NCBI GenBank assembly: GCA_030628755.1
Contig: DAOVQH010000196.1
Location: forward strand, 1 to 5,250
Direction: 5' to 3'
DNA length: 5,250 bases
DNA from: Candidatus Cloacimonadota bacterium
GTDB lineage: Bacteria; Cloacimonadota; Cloacimonadia; Cloacimonadales; TCS61
In this document: positions 1 through 5,250 of the stretch, piece after piece
Position numbering within the stretch: the stretch's first letter is position 1
Layout of the letters: each line of letters opens with the position of its first letter
The notes under the pieces: generated by a model
The model's input: the letters and a program-made list of their open reading frames with translations, nothing else
The model's database searches: none
What the model was told of the DNA's origin: nothing
Program-made: the position numbers and the translations under genes

Positions 1-356
1 ATAATGCTGACGAGATTTCTGATTTACCAATGAGATTCTTTGCACAGGAAATCATTCGTGAAACAATTTTCCTGAATTTTAAGGATGAAATACCTTATGC
101 TTCTACTGTTGTAGTTGAAAAATACAAAGAGTATTCTAACAAAATTGAGATATCAGCTAATATCTGGCTGGAACGTAAATCTCAAAAACCAATTTTACTT
201 GGGAAAAAAGGTGAAAAAATAAAAGCTATTCGATTAGCATCTGAAAAGGAAATTCACAAAATTGTGGGGAAACGAGTAAAATTGGATCTCTGGATAAAGA
301 TTAAACCAAACTGGCGAAAAAAGAAAAACGCTTTAAGAGAATTTGGATACGATTAA
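1..356 (+). CDS. era: GTPase Era, C-terminal part (5' end outside window)
   Basis: Era is an essential GTPase that binds 16S rRNA near its 3' end and acts in 30S subunit assembly at the ribosome or inner membrane surface. The reading frame is open from base 3 and gives 117 visible residues up to TAA at 354-356; the GTPase domain and true start lie upstream of the window. What is visible fits Era well: the segment D-L-P-M-R-F-F followed by E-I-I-R-E is the conserved entry to the KH domain, the KH-loop G-K-K-G is encoded at 201-212, and the protein ends with the family's W-R ... A-L-R-E-F-G-Y pattern. The ATG at 30 is an internal Met, not the start, because clear Era homology runs upstream of it. 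No hairpin terminator is visible between its stop and the tRNA genes. Era is a family-level recognition from motifs, with little doubt. Confidence 0.93.
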   Translation, partial: NADEISDLPMRFFAQEIIRETIFLNFKDEIPYASTVVVEKYKEYSNKIEISANIWLERKSQKPILLGKKGEKIKAIRLASEKEIHKIVGKRVKLDLWIKIKPNWRKKKNALREFGYD

Positions 357-373
357 ATAGAGTGCAAAAATGA

Positions 374-408
374 TTTGACACCAAATATCTGTGGAAATTA
401 TTTGTTTC
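374..408 (+). promoter_or_regulatory. Promoter-like site for the tRNA cluster (Bacteroidota-type)
   Basis: TTTGACA lies at 374-380 and TTTGTTTC at 401-408. Read with the Bacteroidota consensus, this is a -33 TTTG, a 19-nt spacer, then ATTATTTG (397-404) against TAnnTTTG, where only the TA is off. A start near 411-414 would give a leader of a few bases before the mature tRNA at 418. TTGACA (375-380) is also a perfect sigma70-type -35, but the hexamer 17 nt downstream (TTATTT) is a poor -10. The same arrangement with identical spacing occurs before the hybrid kinase, which strengthens the call. The promoter is inferred from sequence only. Confidence 0.55.
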
Positions 409-417
409 TGCCCTTTT

Positions 418-503
418 GGAGGATTAGTTCTAATTGGTAAGACATCCCGCTTGAAACGGGACGGGCTTTGCCCTTGGGGGTTCGAGTCCCTCATCCTCCG
501 CCA
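418..503 (+). tRNA. tRNA-Ser (anticodon UGA)
   Basis: This 86-nt gene folds as a class II tRNA. The acceptor stem is GGAGGAT (418-424) with ATCCTCC (493-499), the discriminator is G500 and CCA (501-503) is encoded. The anticodon stem TCCCG/CGGGA (445-449/457-461) closes the loop CTTGAAA with anticodon TGA at 452-454, reading UCA and probably other UCN codons. A 14-nt variable region (462-475) forms a 4-bp GGGC/GCCC hairpin with a TTT loop. The T-arm is GGGGG (476-480), loop TTCGAGT, CCCTC (488-492). The long variable arm and G73 are the known identity elements for seryl-tRNA synthetase. The D-arm (427-443) is unlike the usual bacterial Ser form: GTT pairs with GAC through one G-U pair, and an extra base appears to displace the conserved A14. 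It is the first gene of a three-tRNA cluster. Confidence 0.9.
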
Positions 504-518
504 GTATTTCATAGAAGT

Positions 519-612
<94 letters not shown>

Positions 613-628
613 TTAATATATAGATTTT

Positions 629-703
629 TGGGCCGTCGTCAAGTGGTAAGACACATGGTTTTGGTCCATGTATTCGGGGGTTCGAATCCTCCCGGCCCAG
701 CCA
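629..703 (+). tRNA. tRNA-Gln (anticodon UUG)
   Basis: This 75-nt class I tRNA has acceptor stem TGGGCCG (629-635) with CGGCCCA (693-699), discriminator G700 and encoded CCA (701-703). The D-arm GTC/GAC (638-640/650-652) surrounds a loop containing GG. The anticodon stem CATGG/CCATG (654-658/666-670) closes loop TTTTGGT with anticodon TTG at 661-663, reading CAA and, by wobble, CAG. The T-arm is GGGGG (676-680), loop TTCGAAT, then CCTCC (688-692). The U1-A72 acceptor pair and anticodon U35 fit glutamine identity. It is the last gene of the cluster and is followed within 5 nt by the terminator hairpin. Confidence 0.97.
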
Positions 704-707
704 TTAT

Positions 708-735
708 AAAAGCCACAAATTTGTGGCTTTTTCTT
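708..735 (+). terminator. Rho-independent terminator of the tRNA cluster
   Basis: Bases 708-731 are a perfect 24-nt palindrome, AAAAGCCACAAA joined directly to its reverse complement. The RNA would form a GCCAC/GTGGC-cored stem with a small AAATTT-derived loop, followed by a run of U (728-732). It sits 4 nt after the tRNA-Gln CCA end, as expected for the end of a tRNA transcript. The flanking A/T runs would also allow termination in the other direction, but no minus-strand gene is visible that would need it. Confidence 0.9.
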
Positions 736-775
736 ATTCAAAACCAATTAATTTTCATAAATTTAAAAAAAACAA

Positions 776-810
776 TTTGACCACCTTTTTTCTTTTATAA
801 GATTTGTTTC
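776..810 (+). promoter_or_regulatory. Promoter-like site for the hybrid kinase gene (Bacteroidota-type)
   Basis: TTTGAC at 776-781 is followed, 27 nt from its first base, by TTTGTTTC at 803-810. As a Bacteroidota promoter it reads -33 TTTG, 19-nt spacer, then AAGATTTG (799-806), matching TAnnTTTG except for the first base. Transcription would start near 813-816, giving a leader of about 50 nt before the ATG at 864. A sigma70 reading with TTGACC (777-782) and TATAAG (796-801) has a spacer of only 13 nt and is unlikely. The rest of 736-863 is AT-rich, with no gene, hairpin or repeat that I can support. Inferred from sequence only. Confidence 0.5.
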
Positions 811-863
811 AGATGATAAAATTATGTAAATTAAATTTTTTATAGATAATTCGGATAAATTTT

Positions 864-3533
864 ATGAGTAAAAGAATAATAATAGTCGAGGATGAACGTA
901 TAATAGCTGAAGATATTAGAAGAAGCTTATTAAATTTCAAATACAATGTTCCCGGCATCATCTCAAGTGGTGAAGAAACATTAGAGAGATTAGAAGAGCT
1001 CAATCCAGACCTGATCCTGATGGATATTATGCTCGAAGGTGATCTGACCGGAATTGACACTGCATCCAAAATTAAAACTAAATATAATATCCCAATTATA
1101 TATTTAACAGCTTACACTAACGAAAACATCCTTCAAAGCGCAAAGTTAACACAACCTTTTGGTTATATTATAAAACCCTTTGAAGAAAAAGAACTCTATG
1201 CTGCTATCGAAATGACACTTTATAGACATGATATGGAAAACATCTTAAAGGAAAGTGAAAAAAAATACCATATTTTATTTAACAGTATTGCTGATCCAAT
1301 TTTTATTTTTTCCAAAGATGACCCTCATATCATGGACTGTAATGATGCAGTCTTAAAAATTTATGGTTATACGAAAGAAGAATTAACAAACCTTACTCCG
1401 TTTGACTTGCATCTCCCAAAAGAAGCAGAAAAATTCAAAACAGACATCGAGTTAGAAGAAGCTAAAAAACCACATATTTATACACATTTAAAAAAGAATG
1501 GTGAGAAACTTATAGTCGAAATTCTTATAGATGAAATTTATTATGAAGGTAAACCAGCCTGGCTTTGTGTTGCCCATGATATCACTGAACGCATAAAAGC
1601 TGAAGAAAAACTTCGTAAAACTCAGTCACGACTCTCAACTGTATTTAAAAACGTTCCCAATATCATTCTTTATGAAGTGGGAGAAGGCAGACGATTCATT
1701 TCTGAAAATATACTCGATTTAGTTGGTTATCCTGCTGAAGAATTCATCAGTAATAAAAATAAATTTAAAAATTTAATACACAAAGACGATAGAAAAATAA
1801 TACGAAAAAAAGTTCACGCCTGGAAAGAAGAAGGCGCAAAAGAAATGATAACATTGTGGTACAGAGTGAAAACTGCTTCTGGAAAATACATCTGGATTGA
1901 AGATAGGATGGTTTCAATAAAACCCGAAAATGGTAATAAATATCTAACTGGTGTTTTAATAGACATCTCAGATCTCAAAAGAGTAGAAGAAGCACTAAAA
2001 AAGAGTCAATCCCGTTATAAAGCAGTAGTTGAAGATCAGACTGAATTTATTAATAGGTTCTTAAAAGATGGTACCCTGACATTTGTAAATCAGGCATATT
2101 GTCGTTATACAAATAAAACTTATGAAGATTTGGTCGGTACAAGCTGGATAAAGGAGTTATTAAAAGAAAATCAAAAACATTTCAAAAAACTATTTCGTAG
2201 TTTAACAATCGAAAATCCGGTAATAGTTAGGGAATACATGAAAGAATCTCCTGACGATGAAGTCAAATGGACTGAATGGTCTTATAGAGCACTTTATAAT
2301 GATGAAGGTGATTTTATTGAATATCAATCGGTTGGAAAAGACATTACTGAAAGAAAAAAAGCTGAAGCAGAAAAACAAAAAATCCAGGATCAACTTTATC
2401 AAGCTCAGAAAATGGAGTCAGTGGGCCGGTTAGCAGGTGGAATTGCTCATGACTTTAATAATCTGCTTACTGCAATAAACGGTTATGCAGATCTGGCGAA
2501 ATCAAAACTTACAGAAAATGATGCTGCATTAAAAGATATCATAGTAATAAAAGACTGTGGAGAAAAAGCTGCAAAATTAACGCAACAGCTTTTGGGATTC
2601 TCAAGAAAACAAATTATTGAACAGAAAATTATCGACCTCAATATAATTATTGTTGAACTCGAAGAAATGCTGAAACGACTAATTGGTGATGAAATCGAAC
2701 TAACCTCAATTACCGAAGAAAAAGAATGTGTCGTTAAAGCAGATCCCGGGCAGATCGAACAAGTGCTGGTTAATCTCGTTATAAATGCGCGTGATGCTAT
2801 GCCTGAGGAAGGCAAAATAACTTTAAAAACTTCCAATGAATACATTTCAAAAAAAATGGCAGTGAAATTGAATTTTGAGAATTCAGGAAACTATTCACTG
2901 ATTTCAGTTATAGACACAGGAATTGGAATGGATGAAGAAATCCAGAAGAAAATCTTTGAACCCTTTTTTACTACTAAAGAAATGGGGAAAGGAACCGGGC
3001 TCGGTCTGGCAACAGTATTTGGAATAGTAAAACAGAATAACGGATATATTCTTGTGGAATCCGAGATTGGTAAGGGATCAACTTTTAAGATATATCTCCC
3101 CCGGGTTGACGAAGAAGTTTCAGTTCAAAAACCAAAAGTAGAAGAAGTTGAGGAACTCCCAACTGGTTCAGAAACAATTCTTTTAGTTGAAGATGAAGAG
3201 AGTATACGCGAATTTATTGTTTCCATTTTGGAAGAATACGGATATAACGTTTTACAGGCATCTAATGGAGAGGAGGGATTAACTATTTCAAAGGAATATA
3301 AAGAGCCCATACATTTACTGCTTTCAGATATTAAAATGCCCAAAATGGGTGGTCCCGGACTGGCAAAAGAATTAGCAACTATCCATCAGGAAACTAAAGT
3401 GTTATTTATCTCCGGACATACAGATGATGATAATATACGAAAAGAAATATCCGAATCAAAAGCAAAATTTTTACAAAAACCTTTTTCCTTTCCATCTCTT
3501 ATTAATATGATCAGGGAAATTTTAGATAATTAA
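864..3533 (+). CDS. Soluble hybrid sensor histidine kinase (REC-PAS-PAS-PAS-HisKA-HATPase-REC)
   Basis: This 889-residue protein has no signal peptide or membrane segment, so it should act in the cytoplasm, autophosphorylating on His and passing phosphate to receiver Asp residues. Domains in order: receiver (about 3-118) with E9/D10, phospho-acceptor D54, T82 and K104; PAS1 (about 131-246), PAS2 (about 251-375, PAS_3-like) and PAS3 (about 380-498), each ending in a PAC-like D-I-T/S segment and charged helical linker; HisKA (about 515-580) with H-box G-G-I-A-H-D-F-N-N and phospho-His H529; HATPase (about 623-747) with N-box N637/N641, G1 D-T-G-I-G (684-688), F-box F-E-P-F-F (698-702) and G2 G-K-G-T-G-L-G-L (708-715); C-terminal receiver (about 770-886) with E776/D777, D822, S850 and K872. 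All catalytic residues look intact. The HDFNN box and attached receiver resemble CckA-like hybrid kinases. The start is secure because the first receiver strand begins at residue 4, although no Shine-Dalgarno sequence precedes it. The signals sensed by the PAS domains cannot be told. Family certain, pathway unknown. Confidence 0.96.
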   Translation: MSKRIIIVEDERIIAEDIRRSLLNFKYNVPGIISSGEETLERLEELNPDLILMDIMLEGDLTGIDTASKIKTKYNIPIIYLTAYTNENILQSAKLTQPFGYIIKPFEEKELYAAIEMTLYRHDMENILKESEKKYHILFNSIADPIFIFSKDDPHIMDCNDAVLKIYGYTKEELTNLTPFDLHLPKEAEKFKTDIELEEAKKPHIYTHLKKNGEKLIVEILIDEIYYEGKPAWLCVAHDITERIKAEEKLRKTQSRLSTVFKNVPNIILYEVGEGRRFISENILDLVGYPAEEFISNKNKFKNLIHKDDRKIIRKKVHAWKEEGAKEMITLWYRVKTASGKYIWIEDRMVSIKPENGNKYLTGVLIDISDLKRVEEALKKSQSRYKAVVEDQTEFINRFLKDGTLTFVNQAYCRYTNKTYEDLVGTSWIKELLKENQKHFKKLFRSLTIENPVIVREYMKESPDDEVKWTEWSYRALYNDEGDFIEYQSVGKDITERKKAEAEKQKIQDQLYQAQKMESVGRLAGGIAHDFNNLLTAINGYADLAKSKLTENDAALKDIIVIKDCGEKAAKLTQQLLGFSRKQIIEQKIIDLNIIIVELEEMLKRLIGDEIELTSITEEKECVVKADPGQIEQVLVNLVINARDAMPEEGKITLKTSNEYISKKMAVKLNFENSGNYSLISVIDTGIGMDEEIQKKIFEPFFTTKEMGKGTGLGLATVFGIVKQNNGYILVESEIGKGSTFKIYLPRVDEEVSVQKPKVEEVEELPTGSETILLVEDEESIREFIVSILEEYGYNVLQASNGEEGLTISKEYKEPIHLLLSDIKMPKMGGPGLAKELATIHQETKVLFISGHTDDDNIRKEISESKAKFLQKPFSFPSLINMIREILDN

Positions 3534-3560
3534 ATATGATTTTGGAAATTTATACATTAA

Positions 3561-3567
3561 AAGGTGA
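3561..3567 (+). promoter_or_regulatory. Shine-Dalgarno-like site deciding the start of the second kinase
   Basis: AAGGTGA lies just upstream of the ATG at 3571, with about 4 nt between the GGTG core and the start. An in-frame GTG at 3568 directly precedes the ATG, and an in-frame TGA at 3565 blocks any longer start. The ATG is the better choice because the GTG would leave almost no spacing. The large kinase upstream has no comparable site. Confidence 0.6.
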
Positions 3568-3570
3568 GTG

Positions 3571-5250
3571 ATGAAGAAAAGAAAAGCTGAACTTGAAAAG
3601 AGGATTTTTGTACTGTTTTTCATAATTACATTTCTTTTAGTTATGGTCCTGATCTTTATCGAATGGCAACTTGCAAAATTCGGAATAACTCAGTATGAAG
3701 ACGCTAATATTAAATTAGCCCTTTCAAATTTTAAAATAGCTCAAAATAAGAAAAATACAGAAACACAAAGTATCCTTCATGAATTTACAAACGATAAAAA
3801 AATTATCAGGGCAATAAAAAGCAAAAATAAATTTCAGATAAAGAAGAGTCTAAAACCATTTCAAAATGATTACAAAACAGAAAATCTGATTATCTGTGAT
3901 AAGAACAGGAAATTCTTATATGGCACAAAGTGGGAATTGATCGACAAGTATCTGCCTGAAATCTACCAGTATGCTTCAAAGGACTTATCAGGGTCATTTA
4001 TGGCAAATTTCGGTAACAAATTCTATCAGATAAATTTTTATCCACATTATTCAAAAAATGGTATTATCGAATTACTGGCAGTTTTTATTATCGCTGAAAA
4101 GTTCGACATCGAATATTTCAACTCTGAATATGAATTAGCATTAATTCCCTATGATGTTGAATTAAATACAGCTCCTGTGGTTATCAGGAATTTCACTTCA
4201 CATTTGAACGATATAGTTCAAAATATGGCTCAGAATAACATAACCGAATCGATCCACAAGTTAAATATTGAAAATGCAGTGGGAATCAAGGTTTTATATG
4301 ATCTGAAAAACTACCCAAGTGGTATTTTCCTCATCAACTATACAAGAGATGTAAATAGATTTGCCCATCAAAGTATTTTAATATTTATTCTCATTCTATT
4401 AGCAATTACTTTAATAATGATCAGTCTATTGGGAAACTGGTTCAGTAAAACCATTTTAATTCCAGTAAAAAATATCAGCACTAATATGCAGGATATTGCA
4501 TCCAACCCTTCTAAGTTAAAACCAATTGAAAGGCAATATACAGGCGTTTTGGGTAATATGATGGATTCATTCAATACTATGAATATCGCTCTTGACAGTC
4601 ATAGCAAAACTTTACATGAATATAAAATCATTACTGATAACATAGATTCAGGAATATTCTGGCTGGACAATGATTTTAACATTATTCTTTACAACCCAAG
4701 TTTTATGAAAATAATCGAAAAGGAAAATAAAAGTCAGATAATTGGAAAAAACTTAAGCGAGTTACTTGGTGTAAAAGATAAATCATTAGAAAAAATAAAA
4801 GGTAACAGCATAACCTTGCCAAATCTTGAAATCTATCCTGATAATAAAATGAAATATGTCATACTTAATATTCGTGGTGTAAAGCACAATAAAGGTTTCA
4901 GGTTTTTCGGCAGCATTACGGACATTACCAAAGAAATAAGAGAAACAAAAGCAAGAGAAGCACTTGAAATTGAACTTATAAAAAGTAATAAATTGGCTGA
5001 AATTGGAAGAAGGGTTGAAGGAATTGTGCATAACATAAACTCTCCTTTAAATTCAATTTTAGGTTATGCACAGTTAATAAAAAAGGATTTGGGAGATAAC
5101 GAAGATATTGATAAAATCATACAATCCTCTCAAATTATTTCACATTCTATTAAAGTACTTTTAAAAAAGATCAAAAAGGATGATATCTCGACAGTGGTGA
5201 CAATAAATATAAATGAACTTATTAAGCAAGAACTGGAACTTTGTAAACAT
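3571..5250 (+). CDS. Membrane-bound sensor histidine kinase (TM-sensor-TM-HAMP-PAS-HisKA...), 3' end outside window
   Basis: The frame is open from ATG 3571 to the window edge, giving 560 residues without a stop. A short Lys/Arg-rich N-terminus (residues 2-11) is followed by TM1 (about 12-30), an extracytoplasmic region (about 32-266), TM2 (about 269-289), a HAMP-like linker (about 291-340, with I-P-V at 297-299 and L-G-N-M-M-D-S-F-N near its end), a PAS domain (about 351-456, ending S-I-T-D-I-T) and HisKA (about 470-535). The H-box is G-I-V-H-N-I-N-S-P-L, with phospho-His H487 and Asn, not the usual Glu or Asp, after it. The ATP-binding domain would lie beyond the window. The extracytoplasmic region has an aromatic- and Lys-rich, alternating-hydrophobic pattern (for example around 105-180) suggestive of a Cache/PAS-like sensor fold, but I cannot assign a family. 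It starts 37 nt after the hybrid kinase stop with no terminator between, suggesting an operon. The protein probably senses a periplasmic or external signal; ligand and partner are unknown. Confidence 0.93.
   Translation, partial: MKKRKAELEKRIFVLFFIITFLLVMVLIFIEWQLAKFGITQYEDANIKLALSNFKIAQNKKNTETQSILHEFTNDKKIIRAIKSKNKFQIKKSLKPFQNDYKTENLIICDKNRKFLYGTKWELIDKYLPEIYQYASKDLSGSFMANFGNKFYQINFYPHYSKNGIIELLAVFIIAEKFDIEYFNSEYELALIPYDVELNTAPVVIRNFTSHLNDIVQNMAQNNITESIHKLNIENAVGIKVLYDLKNYPSGIFLINYTRDVNRFAHQSILIFILILLAITLIMISLLGNWFSKTILIPVKNISTNMQDIASNPSKLKPIERQYTGVLGNMMDSFNTMNIALDSHSKTLHEYKIITDNIDSGIFWLDNDFNIILYNPSFMKIIEKENKSQIIGKNLSELLGVKDKSLEKIKGNSITLPNLEIYPDNKMKYVILNIRGVKHNKGFRFFGSITDITKEIRETKAREALEIELIKSNKLAEIGRRVEGIVHNINSPLNSILGYAQLIKKDLGDNEDIDKIIQSSQIISHSIKVLLKKIKKDDISTVVTININELIKQELELCKH

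Noticed and set aside
418..503. Possible selenocysteine or suppressor tRNA, because of the long variable arm and unusual D-arm
   Set aside because: The anticodon in the 7-nt loop CTTGAAA is TGA, reading UCA, not TCA; the acceptor stem is 7 bp with a 5-bp T stem, not the 8-bp acceptor of bacterial tRNA-Sec.
777..801. Sigma70-type promoter TTGACC with TATAAG
   Set aside because: The spacer is 13 nt, far from the 16-18 nt needed; the Bacteroidota-type reading fits better.
809..1069. Minus-strand open reading frame overlapping the start of the hybrid kinase
   Set aside because: Antisense shadow of the N-terminal receiver: low-complexity Ser/Ile-rich product, no separate promoter or ribosome site.
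2202..3343. Minus-strand open reading frames (2202-2402, 2483-2845, 3125-3343)
   Set aside because: All lie opposite conserved PAS, HisKA/HATPase and receiver coding sequence and give Ser/Phe/Ile-rich products typical of antisense of AT-rich genes.
3534..3570. Possible terminator or promoter between the two kinase genes
   Set aside because: No stable inverted repeat with a U run and no match to the paired TTTG promoter pattern were seen in these 37 bases.
4368..5036. Minus-strand open reading frames (4368-4574, 4786-5031, 4833-5036)
   Set aside because: They are antisense to the HAMP, PAS and HisKA coding sequence of the second kinase; two overlap each other in different frames.

Overview
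The window looks like ordinary chromosome from an AT-rich bacterium (roughly one third G+C by eye). I think a member of Bacteroidota or a related phylum such as Ignavibacteriota is likely. This rests mainly on two promoter-like sites whose spacing and sequence resemble the -33 TTTG / -7 TAnnTTTG signal of Bacteroidota, and on the lack of a Shine-Dalgarno sequence before the large kinase gene. The assignment is tentative: the last gene does have a Shine-Dalgarno-like sequence, and no marker in the window settles the phylum.

Layout, all on the + strand: (1) 1-356, the 3' end of era, the ribosome-assembly GTPase, covering the end of the GTPase-KH junction and the whole KH domain. (2) 418-703, three tRNA genes, Ser(UGA), Ser(GCU) and Gln(UUG), each with an encoded CCA and 15-17 nt between them. 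A promoter-like site precedes them and a strong hairpin terminator follows at 708-735. (3) 864-3533, a complete soluble hybrid histidine kinase of 889 residues: receiver, three PAS domains, HisKA, HATPase, receiver. It has its own promoter-like site. (4) 3571-5250, a membrane-bound sensor histidine kinase cut by the window end: TM, extracytoplasmic sensor region, TM, HAMP, PAS, HisKA. It lies 37 nt downstream of the hybrid kinase with no terminator between them, so the two are probably cotranscribed.

The translation-related genes (era, tRNAs) and the signalling genes appear to be separate transcription units. The two kinases could form one phosphorelay, with the membrane protein sensing outside the cytoplasm and the soluble protein integrating further signals through PAS domains and two receivers. 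No output regulator is visible, so this link is inferred from gene order only.

I do not see a clearly new biological system, mobile element, CRISPR array or defence locus. The points most worth a second look are the matched pair of promoter sites, the unusual D-arm of tRNA-Ser(UGA), the receiver-at-both-ends kinase, and the Asn after the phospho-accepting His of the second kinase.
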